Shown here: piece by piece, positions 15,496 to 24,542 of the stretch
Layout: each line of letters begins with the position of its first letter
Position numbering within the stretch: position 1 is the first letter of the stretch
From: JAAYHV01 sp964400515
Lineage (GTDB): Bacteria > Bacillota > Clostridia > Peptostreptococcales > Anaerovoracaceae
NCBI GenBank assembly: GCA_964400515.1
Contig: CAYNTJ010000006.1
Coordinates: 1-64,000, forward strand
Direction: 5' to 3'
Length of the DNA: 64,000 nucleotides
Position numbers and translations under genes: made by a program
The notes under the pieces: generated by a model
The model's database searches: none
What the model saw: the letters and a program-made list of their open reading frames with translations, nothing else
What the model was told of the DNA's origin: nothing

Positions 15496-17817
15496 ATGGA
15501 AGAGACAAACAAGTATATTGATTTACCGTTTATACCACTAATCGGACAAACATTTTTCCCGGGAACCACGGTAAGCTTTGATATAGGCAGAGAAAGATCG
15601 TTAAATGCAATTAATACTGCCGCCAACGGTGATAAAACTTTAGTTGTAGCTACTCAAATAGATGATAAAGTAAATAACCCTGATGTGGATGATTGTTATA
15701 AAGTAGGGGTTCTAATAAAGATTAAACAGATTGTTAAAAAATCCAGTGAATATGTGAGAGTATTGGCCAGCTGCGAAAACAGGGTTGATGTTACAAATAT
15801 AAGAATAGAGGATAATACCTTCATATGTGATTGTAATATGAGGGCTGATTTATTGCTAAAGGATGAAAATGAGATAAAAGCTTTGGTAAGGATTGCCAAG
15901 AAAAGTTTCATTAAGCATATTGATTTGGTGGGTAATAATGATAATTCCATAAAAGAGCTGATAAATAAAATCGAGGATATCAGCTTGCTTTGTAATACTA
16001 TGGCAGGAGAAATAAAGATTCCTTATGAGGCAAAACAGGAGCTTTTAGAAGAAGACATAGTTGATAAAAGATTAGAAAGGGTTATTCAATTTCTAAATGA
16101 TGAAAACCAAATACTTATGCTGGAAAAGAGGATATCCGCCAAGGTAATGGGTAATTTAAACCAAAGCCAAAGGGAATATTTTCTTAAGGAACAGATAAGA
16201 GTGATAAAGGATGAGCTGGGGGAAAACGAAGATGCAGAAGATGAAGCCAATAAGTGGTTGGAAAAGCTTGATGCATTAGAAATACCTGAAAAGGTTTCAG
16301 AAAAAATAAAGAAGGAAGTATCAAAATTTACCAAAATGCACCAATCCAGTCCGGAATCAAATGTTAGCAGAACATATATAGAAACTATTTTAGGTTTGCC
16401 TTGGAATACTTCCAGTAAAATCAATACCAATATAAAAAAAGCAGAAAAGATATTAAATGAGGATCATTATGGATTGGAAAAGGTTAAAGAGAGAATACTG
16501 GAATATTTAGCGGTAATACATCTGTCTAAAAAGATAAAGGGACCTATTATCTGTTTGGTTGGGCCTCCCGGTGTTGGAAAGACTTCCATAGCGAAATCCA
16601 TTGCCAGGGCAACAAATCGTGAATTTGTAAGAATGTCTTTGGGTGGGGTTAGAGATGAAGCTGAAATCAGAGGGCACAGAAGAACATATATAGGATCCAT
16701 TCCCGGGAGAGTTATAAATAATATAAAAGAAGCCGGGAGTAATAATCCCCTGTTCCTTTTTGACGAGGTTGATAAAATCGGAGCTGACTTTAAGGGGGAT
16801 CCGGCCTCAGCCCTATTAGAGGTTTTAGATCCTGAGCAAAATAAAACATTTGTAGACAATTATTTGGAGATACCATTTGACCTATCTCAGGTAATGTTCA
16901 TTACCACAGCAAATACTACTGAAACGATTCCAAGACCATTACTTGACAGGATGGAAGTAATAGAGATTTCAGGATATATAGAAGATGAGAAGGTGAAGAT
17001 AGCCGAGAATTATTTGATTCCTAAAAAATTGGCGGAGCATGGAATCAAAAAAAGCAAGCTCATATTTTCTGAACCTGCGATTAGGGATATAATCAATAAT
17101 TATACCAGGGAATCAGGTGTCAGGAATTTGGAGAGGGAAATAGCTAATGTTTGCAGAAAGGTCGCAAAACAAATTGTAGCGGACAGCAAGAAAACCCACC
17201 ATATAACTTCGAGGAGCCTAGAGGGTTATCTTGGGAAAAAGAAATATAGACCTGAAATGATGGAAGGTGAAAGCAAAGTAGGAGTTACAACGGGAATGGC
17301 CTGGACTCGGGTAGGTGGAACGATTTTATTTATAGAAGCCCTTAAGATTCCGGGAAGTGGTAAGGTTGTTCTTACGGGACAAATGGGTGAGGTGATGAAA
17401 GAATCTGCCCAGGCAGGTATCAGCTATATCAGATCCATAGCAAGTCATTATGAATTAGACAGCGAAGTCTTTAAGGAAACGGATTTGCATATACATATAC
17501 CTGAAGGAGCTACGCCAAAAGATGGACCTTCTGCGGGTATTACCATGTGTACAGCTATACTTTCTGCTTTTTCGGGCCTACCTGTAAGAAATGACGTAGC
17601 CATGACAGGCGAAATAACCTTAAGGGGTAAAGTCTTACCTGTTGGTGGTATAAAAGAAAAAGTTTTAGCAGCTCACAGAGCGGGTATTAATAAAATATTA
17701 ATACCTAGGGATAATGAAGTCGACTTGGAGGAAATCCCTAAAACTATCAAGAAACAAATTGATTTTGTATTAATTGATGAAGCTAAAGATGCATTTAATG
17801 AAGCAATCATTAGATAG
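15496..17817 (+). CDS. lon: ATP-dependent protease Lon (LonA)
   Basis: A cytoplasmic AAA+ serine protease of 773 residues that degrades damaged and regulatory proteins. The N-terminal substrate-binding domain (about 1-200) starts LPFIPLIGQTFFPGT. The ATPase has Walker A GPPGVGKTS, Walker B PLFLFDEVDKI and ALLEVLDPEQN. The C-terminal protease domain has the catalytic Ser in KDGPSAGITM and Lys in GGIKEKVLAAHRAG. The ATG at 15496 follows GAGGAGG. This soluble LonA has no membrane segments, unlike LonB. Confidence 0.97.
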   Translation: MEETNKYIDLPFIPLIGQTFFPGTTVSFDIGRERSLNAINTAANGDKTLVVATQIDDKVNNPDVDDCYKVGVLIKIKQIVKKSSEYVRVLASCENRVDVTNIRIEDNTFICDCNMRADLLLKDENEIKALVRIAKKSFIKHIDLVGNNDNSIKELINKIEDISLLCNTMAGEIKIPYEAKQELLEEDIVDKRLERVIQFLNDENQILMLEKRISAKVMGNLNQSQREYFLKEQIRVIKDELGENEDAEDEANKWLEKLDALEIPEKVSEKIKKEVSKFTKMHQSSPESNVSRTYIETILGLPWNTSSKINTNIKKAEKILNEDHYGLEKVKERILEYLAVIHLSKKIKGPIICLVGPPGVGKTSIAKSIARATNREFVRMSLGGVRDEAEIRGHRRTYIGSIPGRVINNIKEAGSNNPLFLFDEVDKIGADFKGDPASALLEVLDPEQNKTFVDNYLEIPFDLSQVMFITTANTTETIPRPLLDRMEVIEISGYIEDEKVKIAENYLIPKKLAEHGIKKSKLIFSEPAIRDIINNYTRESGVRNLEREIANVCRKVAKQIVADSKKTHHITSRSLEGYLGKKKYRPEMMEGESKVGVTTGMAWTRVGGTILFIEALKIPGSGKVVLTGQMGEVMKESAQAGISYIRSIASHYELDSEVFKETDLHIHIPEGATPKDGPSAGITMCTAILSAFSGLPVRNDVAMTGEITLRGKVLPVGGIKEKVLAAHRAGINKILIPRDNEVDLEEIPKTIKKQIDFVLIDEAKDAFNEAIIR

Positions 17818-17826
17818 GGGCAAGAT

Positions 17827-18435
17827 ATGAAGATAATAAAATCGGATCTGGAAAAAATTGCAGTTAAACCGGAGCAATATCCAAATAAAGATATGCCTGA
17901 GATTGCTTTTGCAGGCAGATCCAATGTCGGAAAATCATCATTACTAAACTTACTAACAAATCGAAAGAAATTAGCCAGGGTCAGCGGAAGTCCGGGAAAG
18001 ACCAGAACCATTAATTTTTATTTAATAAATGATGAATTCAGAATAGTAGATTTGCCGGGGTACGGGTATGCTAAGGTAAGTAAATCACTCACAGATACAT
18101 GGGGTGAGATGATTGAAGAGTACCTTGAGAACAGAGAAAATCTGCTTAAGGTAATTCAACTGGTTGATATCAGACATAAGCCGTCAGACAAGGATGTTAA
18201 GATGTATGAATATCTTAAATACTATGGTTTGGACGGGATTGTGGTGGCAACTAAATCCGATAAGGTGTCCAGAAATGAAATGAGCAAAAACATTAGTTTA
18301 ATTAGAAAGACTTTGGGTCTTAAAGGTGATGATATCGTTATTCCGGTATCATCACTAAAAAGAACCGGGCAGGAAGAAATTATTGAGGTAATGGAGCAGT
18401 TATTGGAGGATTATGATGGGATTGATAAAGAATAG
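17827..18435 (+). CDS. ysxC: Ribosome biogenesis GTPase YsxC/EngB
   Basis: A GTPase needed for assembly of the 50S ribosomal subunit. GTP-binding motifs are G1 GRSNVGKSS, the SPGKTRTINFY switch region, G3 DLPGYGYAKV, G4 ATKSDK and G5 PVSSLKRTG. The 202-residue length is normal. It lies 9 nt after lon, the conserved position in Firmicutes. Its 3' end overlaps the next gene. Confidence 0.97.
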   Translation: MKIIKSDLEKIAVKPEQYPNKDMPEIAFAGRSNVGKSSLLNLLTNRKKLARVSGSPGKTRTINFYLINDEFRIVDLPGYGYAKVSKSLTDTWGEMIEEYLENRENLLKVIQLVDIRHKPSDKDVKMYEYLKYYGLDGIVVATKSDKVSRNEMSKNISLIRKTLGLKGDDIVIPVSSLKRTGQEEIIEVMEQLLEDYDGIDKE

Positions 18436-18751
18436 AATATTAGCGATAATACCGTTTTTAAAAAACCCTGATGTCAGTATATTTAAAAAGATATTAGTGA
18501 TTTTTGCTGCAGCTTATTTCATTATGCCCATAGATTTAATACCTATTGTAATATTTCCCATAGGAATTTTAGATGATTTATTCCTATGGGCTTTTATATT
18601 AATAGGGCTAGGGGAAGAATTGGATGCCAGCTTAGATAAAAGTAGAAACAGAAGCTATACCAATAAAAGTTTTCATGGTAAAACTGTTGTCGAAGGTGTA
18701 AAATATAAAGTACATAAAGAAACTGAAAAAGAAGAAGATGAAGATGAATAA
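18416..18751 (+). CDS. DUF1232 (YkvA-like) small membrane protein
   Basis: A 111-residue protein whose central hydrophobic block AAAYFIMPIDLIPIVIFPIG followed by ILDDLF is the DUF1232 signature. The family's biochemical role is not known. It probably has two membrane segments (about 25-45 and 50-70) and a charged C-terminal tail ending in mixed Lys/Glu/Asp. The start overlaps the end of ysxC by about 20 nt, with GGAGGA at 18406-18411; a second ATG lies one codon upstream at 18413. Confidence 0.85.
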   Translation: MGLIKNRILAIIPFLKNPDVSIFKKILVIFAAAYFIMPIDLIPIVIFPIGILDDLFLWAFILIGLGEELDASLDKSRNRSYTNKSFHGKTVVEGVKYKVHKETEKEEDEDE

Positions 18752-18779
18752 AGATGGGAGAAGTAAGGTGACAGAAGCA

Positions 18780-19310
18780 ATGAGTAAAAAGAATACTATA
18801 GGTAAAGTCCTGTATACCCAGGATGAAATATGGAAAAGATCAAAGGAAATTGCAAAGCAAATCAGTAAAGATTTTGAGGGAGAGAAGGTAGTTCTTATCG
18901 GAACTTTAAGGGGGGCTATTCTTTGGATGAGCGATATTATGAAAAACATAACTCTGGAAACTGAAATTGATTTTATAGTGGCCAGTAGCTATGGCTCCGG
19001 TACTACAAGCACAGGGCTTGTAAAAATATCCAAGGATATAGAGACTGATATATATAATAAAAATGTAATAATTGTGGAGGATATCATAGATACCGGTACC
19101 ACATTGGTGAGTCTAATCGAAAGATTAAAGGATAGAAATCCTAAATGCATTAAGGTTTGCACAATGCTGGATAAACCAAGTGGCAGGAAGGTAGATTTCA
19201 CAGCGGAATACACAGGCTTTACTGTGGATGATTTGTTTATTATTGGGTATGGTTTGGACTTTGATCAAAAGTATAGGGATTTGCCATATATAAGCTATTT
19301 AGAGGGTTAA
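18780..19310 (+). CDS. hpt: Hypoxanthine phosphoribosyltransferase
   Basis: Makes IMP or GMP from hypoxanthine or guanine and PRPP in purine salvage. The PRPP-binding motif IIVEDIIDTGTTL (about 90-102) is unmistakable, with the LIGTLRGAILWMSD and SSYGSGTTSTG loops and the C-terminal IGYGLDFDQKYRDLPYI. The start is uncertain: ATG 18780 (MSKKNTIGKVL) matches usual family N-termini, GTG 18768 has a GGGAG site at the right distance, and an ATG at 18738 would overlap the previous gene. Confidence 0.94.
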   Translation: MSKKNTIGKVLYTQDEIWKRSKEIAKQISKDFEGEKVVLIGTLRGAILWMSDIMKNITLETEIDFIVASSYGSGTTSTGLVKISKDIETDIYNKNVIIVEDIIDTGTTLVSLIERLKDRNPKCIKVCTMLDKPSGRKVDFTAEYTGFTVDDLFIIGYGLDFDQKYRDLPYISYLEG

Positions 19311-19314
19311 TAAG

Positions 19315-20109
19315 ATGGAATTAAAAGTAGATTATCATATTCATACCAACTACTCCGATGGCGTAATGACACCGACGCAAATCATAAAGAAATTTAAAGA
19401 TGAAGAATATGATGTAATAGCGATTACAGACCATGATGGTATAGATGGATTGAATGAGGCAAAGATAGCGGGGGAAGCTATTGAACTAAAGGTAATTTTA
19501 GGAATAGAGCTATCTGCTGTAACAGATGATGAAAGATCTTTACATATACTTGGTTATAATATTGATATTAATAACAGCGAACTAAGAGAAGCCATGATGA
19601 TGTTAAAAAAATGGCGGGAGGACAGAAATATTGAATTGCTTAAGTTATTGAATTCCAAAGGTTATGATATTGATTTGGAGGAAATATATAACAAAAAAGG
19701 GAATAAATATATAGGCAAACCCGATATAGCAAGGGTGTTATATGAAAAGGGTCAAATAAAAAGTATTGAGGAGGCTTTTGATGATGAAAAAGGGATTTTT
19801 TCATCTGCGGAAGCAACTGGCATTAAGAAAAGAAAACTGAGAAGTAATGAAGCGATTAATCTAATCAAAAGGGCAAATGGTACTCCGGTGCTGGCTCATC
19901 CAATGAAAATCAAGGGTTTAGGAGAAAAGGGAAGTAAGGAGTTCTTCGATAATTTGGATAAACTGGTAAAAGAGTTAAAAAAGCAGGGCTTAAGGGGAAT
20001 AGAGTGTTTCCATCCTTCTGCTACCTTTGAAGACTCAAACAAAGTTGTTATGATTGCTGAAAAATATCACCTTCATATTACTGAAGGCTCAGATTTTCAC
20101 GGTGAATAA
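19315..20109 (+). CDS. PHP-domain metal-dependent phosphoesterase
   Basis: A 264-residue polymerase-and-histidinol-phosphatase fold protein. Metal-ligand motifs are VDYHIHTNYSDG at the start, AITDHDGIDG, a later PVLAHPM and the C-terminal GSDFHGE. Characterised relatives in this subgroup are 3',5'-nucleoside bisphosphate phosphatases and 5'-3' exoribonucleases (YciV/RNase AM). The exact substrate cannot be read from the sequence. It is distinct from the histidinol phosphatase at 60471. It starts 5 nt after hpt and ends 23 nt before glpP. Confidence 0.88.
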   Translation: MELKVDYHIHTNYSDGVMTPTQIIKKFKDEEYDVIAITDHDGIDGLNEAKIAGEAIELKVILGIELSAVTDDERSLHILGYNIDINNSELREAMMMLKKWREDRNIELLKLLNSKGYDIDLEEIYNKKGNKYIGKPDIARVLYEKGQIKSIEEAFDDEKGIFSSAEATGIKKRKLRSNEAINLIKRANGTPVLAHPMKIKGLGEKGSKEFFDNLDKLVKELKKQGLRGIECFHPSATFEDSNKVVMIAEKYHLHITEGSDFHGE

Positions 20110-20132
20110 GAATAGAATTAGGAGATATATTT

Positions 20133-20693
20133 ATGGTTGAATTTTCAAAGAATGTTGTAGCTGCTGCAGTGCGAACTGACGAGGATTTGGAACTGGCTAT
20201 AGGATCAAAATCAGAGGTCATTTTTTTATTGAAATCAGATATCTTGACACTGAAGGATAAAATAGAAAAGATCCATCAGGCCGGTAAAAAAATATGCTTG
20301 CATGTTGATTTTATGGAAGGAATAGGAAAAGACAAGTCGGGGATTAATTTTATTAAAAATTTGGGCACGGACTATATGTCAAGTACCAGGACTAATTTAA
20401 TCAGAATGGGTAAGGACTGCGGAATATGTACTATTCAAAGGTTTTTTATAATAGATTCTCACTCAGTGGCAACTGCAGTTGATACAATAAAACAAAGCAG
20501 ACCCGATGTGGTGGAGGTTATGCCGGGAGTTGTCACAAAGAAGCTGAGGGAGATTAGCAGTCTTGTCGATGTACCTGTTATAGTAGGCGGACTTGTGGAG
20601 AATGAAGAAGAAATAAGAGAAGCTGTGGATGCCGGAGCCAAGCTGGTTTCCACAGGTAACAGAGAGCTATGGGATATTACAATTAGTATTTAA
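20133..20693 (+). CDS. glpP: GlpP-family glycerol-3-phosphate-responsive antiterminator
   Basis: In Bacillus, GlpP with glycerol-3-phosphate binds leader RNA of glp genes and prevents termination. This protein has the TIM-barrel-like layout of the family: ICLHVDFMEGIGKDKSGINF, TDYMSSTRTNLIRMGKD, RFFIIDSHSV, VEVMPGVV and VPVIVGGLVENEEEI. Length 186 residues is normal. No glpF, glpK or glpD is nearby, so its targets must lie elsewhere. AGGAG precedes the start. Confidence 0.9.
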   Translation: MVEFSKNVVAAAVRTDEDLELAIGSKSEVIFLLKSDILTLKDKIEKIHQAGKKICLHVDFMEGIGKDKSGINFIKNLGTDYMSSTRTNLIRMGKDCGICTIQRFFIIDSHSVATAVDTIKQSRPDVVEVMPGVVTKKLREISSLVDVPVIVGGLVENEEEIREAVDAGAKLVSTGNRELWDITISI

Positions 20694-20707
20694 ATGGAGG
20701 GAATGTT

Positions 20708-22399
20708 ATGAAGATTAAGTTTTGCGGTGCATCATTTGGCGTGACGGGTTCATGTCACCTTATTACTACGGGAAAGCACAAAATATTACTTGATTGTGGG
20801 CAATTCCAAGGAGGAAAAGCACAGAATGCATTAAATTACGAACCATTTCAGTTTGAACCGTCGGAAATAGAATGTGTTTTGTTGAGTCATGCTCATATCG
20901 ATCATTGTGGAAGGCTTCCGTTACTTGTTAAAAGAGGCTTTAAGGGTAATATATACTGTACGGATGCCACTGCAGATTTAATTGAAGTAATGTTAAAGGA
21001 TAGCGCATATATCCATGAAAAGGATGCCGAATGGGAAAGCAAACGTGCCGAAAGGGCAGGTAAACCGCCGGTGGAGCCCCTTTACACGGTAAATGATGCC
21101 ATGGAAGCTTTAAAATATGTAAAACCTGTTTTATATGATCAATTAATAGAAATAAATGATGAAATGAGAATTGTTTTTAACGATGCAGGACATATATTAG
21201 GTTCAGCCATTACGGAGCTTTGGGTAAGGGATGAAGGTAAGGATACAAAGGTTGTCTTTTCCGGAGACCTTGGAGTTATGGATAGACCTATATTAAGAAA
21301 TCCTACTAAAATTAAAAAAGCTGATTATGTAATTATGGAATCAACCTACGGAAACAGATTGCATCCTAAGAATTCCACAAGCTTAGGGGAACTTTTAAGT
21401 GTAATACTGAAAACAGTAGAAAGGGGAGGAACAGTTGTAATCCCTTCCTTTGCCGTTGGAAGAACTCAGGAGCTTATATATCAACTGGATAGATTTTATG
21501 ATGAAAACAAAGAGGTGGCTAAGAGACTTGAAAATGTGAAGGTATATATTGATAGCCCTATGGCGACAACAGCTACCGAGGTTTTTAAAAAGAATGCCCA
21601 GGTGTTTGATGAGGAAGCTAAGGAATACATACTAAAGGGTGATAATCCTTTGGATTTTAAAAATCTTTATTTTACCAGATCCACAGATGATTCCAGAATG
21701 CTTAATTTTGACAATTCTCCAAAGATAATCATTTCTGCCAGCGGTATGTGTGAAGCAGGTAGGATAAGACACCACCTTAAACATAATTTATGGAACAAGA
21801 ATTCAAGTATAGTTTTTGTAGGCTATCAAGCAGAGGGTACCTTGGGAAGAAGATTAGTGGATGGAGCCAAGGATGTAACACTTTTTGGAGAAGAAATACA
21901 TGTAAATGCAGAAATCTATAATTTGGAAGGATTTTCAGGACATGCTGACAGAAATGGCCTGGAAGAATGGCTTGGAGCTTTCCAGGTTAAACCTAAAAAA
22001 GTATTTCTTGTTCATGGCGAGATGGATTCCAAAAGAGACTTTGCCCAATATGTTAAAGAAAAGCTGGATATTGAACCAATAGTGGTTGAAGGTGTTTCCG
22101 AGTTTGAACTAGATGGAAATGTTGTATTAAATCAAACCGATGGAATTAAGCAAGGCTTAGATGATCAAGATTTGCAAAATCTTAGAAACAAAATATCCAA
22201 TATCAGTTCAAATATTGAAGATGTCTTGTATAATGCAAAATTGATTACAGGAACTGATATTTCTGCAGACAAATTAATCAAAATAAATAATGTTGTGCAG
22301 GAGTTGGAAAAAGCTTCAATAAATTTAGGGGCAACGATTACAGAAGAAGATAGACCGGCTGAAGAGCTTACCAGGCTAAAGGAAGAGGGCTTGTTATAA
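20708..22399 (+). CDS. Metallo-beta-lactamase/beta-CASP nuclease (CPSF-like RNA-processing exonuclease)
   Basis: A 563-residue nuclease of the metallo-beta-lactamase beta-CASP group. Metal motifs are HAHIDHCGRLP (His61-Cys67), the downstream NDAGHILGSA, VFSGDLG and VHGE. Beta-CASP blocks include MESTYGNRLH, VIPSFAVGRTQELIY, VYIDSPMA, ISASGMCEAGRIRHHL and LEGFSGHADRNGL. Relatives cleave or trim RNA. A helical, hydrophilic C-terminal extension (about 475-563) lies beyond the catalytic core. It is co-directional with glpP (14 nt gap) and udk (1 nt gap). Confidence 0.9.
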   Translation: MKIKFCGASFGVTGSCHLITTGKHKILLDCGQFQGGKAQNALNYEPFQFEPSEIECVLLSHAHIDHCGRLPLLVKRGFKGNIYCTDATADLIEVMLKDSAYIHEKDAEWESKRAERAGKPPVEPLYTVNDAMEALKYVKPVLYDQLIEINDEMRIVFNDAGHILGSAITELWVRDEGKDTKVVFSGDLGVMDRPILRNPTKIKKADYVIMESTYGNRLHPKNSTSLGELLSVILKTVERGGTVVIPSFAVGRTQELIYQLDRFYDENKEVAKRLENVKVYIDSPMATTATEVFKKNAQVFDEEAKEYILKGDNPLDFKNLYFTRSTDDSRMLNFDNSPKIIISASGMCEAGRIRHHLKHNLWNKNSSIVFVGYQAEGTLGRRLVDGAKDVTLFGEEIHVNAEIYNLEGFSGHADRNGLEEWLGAFQVKPKKVFLVHGEMDSKRDFAQYVKEKLDIEPIVVEGVSEFELDGNVVLNQTDGIKQGLDDQDLQNLRNKISNISSNIEDVLYNAKLITGTDISADKLIKINNVVQELEKASINLGATITEEDRPAEELTRLKEEGLL

Positions 22400-22400
22400 T

Positions 22401-23024
22401 ATGGATAATGCGATAATAATTGGTATAGCAGGTGGCACCGGTTCCGGAAAATCCACATTGATAAATGCCATCAAAAATGAATTTTGTGATGAAATAACTA
22501 TTTTGAGTCATGATTATTATTATAAGGCTCACAATGAACTTACATTTGAAGAAAGAAAGCATTTAAACTATGATCATCCAAACAGCTTTGATACTGATTT
22601 GATGATTAAACATATTAAAGAATTAAAGAAAGGCAAAGCGATTGATCGACCCGTTTATGATTTTACTATTCATAACAGACTTGATGAAACCGTTACCCTA
22701 AAGCCTTCTAAAGTAATTATCGTGGAAGGGATACTTATATTTGAAAATAAGGAGCTACTTAAATTATTTGATATTAAAGTATTCATAGATACGGATGCGG
22801 ATGTAAGAATACTAAGAAGGATAGTAAGGGATGTAAAGGACAGGGGCAGGACTTTAGATTCGGTAGTTGAACAGTATTTGACAACTGTAAAGCTCATGCA
22901 CGAACAATTTGTAGAGCCCAGCAAAAAAAATGCAGATATTATTATACCTGAGGGTGGGTTTAATAAGGTGGCAATTGATATGCTTAATCAAAGGATATAT
23001 GCTTTGCTTCACGGTGAGAATTGA
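22401..23024 (+). CDS. udk: Uridine kinase
   Basis: Phosphorylates uridine and cytidine in pyrimidine salvage. The P-loop IAGGTGSGKSTL is at the start, with SHDYYYK, NYDHPNSFDTDLM, PVYDFTIHNR and the RRIVRDVKDRGR lid region. The 207-residue length is normal. The stop codon overlaps the next start (TGATG), implying translational coupling. Confidence 0.96.
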   Translation: MDNAIIIGIAGGTGSGKSTLINAIKNEFCDEITILSHDYYYKAHNELTFEERKHLNYDHPNSFDTDLMIKHIKELKKGKAIDRPVYDFTIHNRLDETVTLKPSKVIIVEGILIFENKELLKLFDIKVFIDTDADVRILRRIVRDVKDRGRTLDSVVEQYLTTVKLMHEQFVEPSKKNADIIIPEGGFNKVAIDMLNQRIYALLHGEN

Positions 23025-23923
23025 TGGATAACAAAGCAATTGCAATAGTATTCACCATATTGGCAGCTTTTGCATGGGGGTTATCGTTTTTCTTTACAAT
23101 AGTTGCATTAGAATACTTTGATCCCATTTCTCTGCTCAGTCTAAGGTGGGGAATAGCTGGGATAATGTTTATTTTATTTTATTTTACCAAAATAATTAAA
23201 TGCAATTTCAAGGGTAAAAATATTAAACCGCTAATAATCGCAGCCCTATTACAGCCATGCTTTTATTCTATTTTTGAAACAACGGGAATAGGCATGACGT
23301 CAACATCAGAATCTGCAATAATAATTGCTATGATACCGATTTTTACTCTGATAGTCAGCGTTTTGTTTTACGGTAAAAAGCTTAGTAAAATATCAATACT
23401 GGCAGTTATACTGGCATTTTGTGGAATTGCCATATGTACCTTCTTTTCCCCTGAATTTTCCGTTACGGGAAAGGTCACCGGATATTTGGTTTTATTGGGA
23501 GCGGTATTATGTGCGGCCTTTTATACCCATAGTATAAATGATGCCGGTAAGGAATTTAAGACCACAGAAATAACTTTTATAATTTCTGTAGCCGGTGGTA
23601 TTTTTTTTACAATACTAAATTTTATATTTGGCCAAGGATTAGATACATACAAAACTTTTTTTACTCAACATGAAGCCGTATATAGTGTAGTGTTTTTAGG
23701 TGTGGCATGTTCCTGCTTGTGTTATTTGGCCTTTAATAACATACTAACTAAATTTTCTCCGGTGGTGGTCACCAATGTATTTGTAAACGGTGTTACAGTG
23801 ATAGGTATTGTTTCGGGGATTATACTTGCAAAAGATCCATTTGGATGGTTTATAGTTGTCGGAACGCTAATGACCATGACGGGAATAACCCTTACTTCTA
23901 TGCAAACTAAAAAAATAAAATGA
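23024..23923 (+). CDS. EamA/DMT-family permease
   Basis: A 299-residue membrane protein with about ten hydrophobic segments in two EamA repeats. The first repeat starts AAFAWGLSFFFTIVALEYF, the second GAVLCAAFYTHSIN. The family exports amino acids or other metabolites; the substrate is not predictable. The start codon overlaps the udk stop. A terminator follows, closing the run of housekeeping genes. Confidence 0.9.
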   Translation: MDNKAIAIVFTILAAFAWGLSFFFTIVALEYFDPISLLSLRWGIAGIMFILFYFTKIIKCNFKGKNIKPLIIAALLQPCFYSIFETTGIGMTSTSESAIIIAMIPIFTLIVSVLFYGKKLSKISILAVILAFCGIAICTFFSPEFSVTGKVTGYLVLLGAVLCAAFYTHSINDAGKEFKTTEITFIISVAGGIFFTILNFIFGQGLDTYKTFFTQHEAVYSVVFLGVACSCLCYLAFNNILTKFSPVVVTNVFVNGVTVIGIVSGIILAKDPFGWFIVVGTLMTMTGITLTSMQTKKIK

Positions 23924-23929
23924 TGGAAT

Positions 23930-23975
23930 AATACCGACCCGGTTTTAATGTGTTGATTAAGGGGTTGGTATTTTT
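23930..23975 (+). terminator. Terminator after the EamA gene
   Basis: The 11-bp stem AATACCGACCC/GGGTTGGTATT (23930-23940 with 23962-23972, one G-T) encloses a 21-nt loop and is followed by T5. It separates the housekeeping genes from the accessory cluster. The AT-rich DNA from 23976 to 24084 holds no confident promoter by eye. Confidence 0.75.
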
Positions 23976-24084
23976 ATTACAAAAAAATACATACTTATTA
24001 CATAATCATACCTATTTTTTGAATACTCTTTACTATTTATTTTCTATGTTGCATTATATTAGTAGTATATATAGGAGGTTATAT

Positions 24085-24483
24085 ATGGGAGAATACCAAT
24101 ACAGGAGTAACGAAAAATATGTATTACCAACGGCTGTATATCACCAATGCCTTTGGATGATAAGAGATATGGACAGAATGGAGAAAAGGATTTCGGTTTT
24201 GAATGATGAATTGCTGATTAGCAATTTTAATATCATAAGCGGTATGTCGATTAGTGAAAACCTTATAACCCTTGAGAACAATAAAAATGAGCTTAAATTG
24301 CTGGAAGAAAGATTGGAAGGAATTTATAGAGCCTTAGATTCGGTACCGGAGGAATACAGCAAATGCATATTGGATAACATAATAAGTCACATAAAATACA
24401 ATGACTATGCCCATGAAAATACATGGAAAAAGTGGAAACAGCGATTAATATACAGTATAGCGGTTAACCTAAAATTATATTAA
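24085..24483 (+). CDS. RinA/ArpU-like phage-type transcriptional regulator, putative
   Basis: A 132-residue soluble protein. Its layout is an N-terminal YHQCLWMIRDMDRMEKRI helix, a long middle helix with LKLLEERLEGIYRALDSVP, and a C-terminal HENTWKKWKQRLIYSIA resembling a sigma-region-4-type recognition helix. It recalls the RinA/ArpU-like regulators of late phage genes; the match is from memory of the family layout. The start at 24085 follows AGGAGG (24073-24078). An upstream open frame to 23950 is hydrophobic and overlaps the terminator. It sits first in the Tad-like cluster and may control it. Confidence 0.6.
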   Translation: MGEYQYRSNEKYVLPTAVYHQCLWMIRDMDRMEKRISVLNDELLISNFNIISGMSISENLITLENNKNELKLLEERLEGIYRALDSVPEEYSKCILDNIISHIKYNDYAHENTWKKWKQRLIYSIAVNLKLY

Positions 24484-24542
24484 GAATGTGCTGTATGAAA
24501 ATTAATAATAATATAGAATATCAGTAATTCGGAGGAAAGATT

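Noticed and set aside
23950..24084. 45-codon N-terminal extension of the RinA/ArpU-like protein
   Set aside because: The extension is low-complexity hydrophobic, overlaps the terminator at 23930-23975 and has no ribosome binding site, whereas 24085 has AGGAGG.
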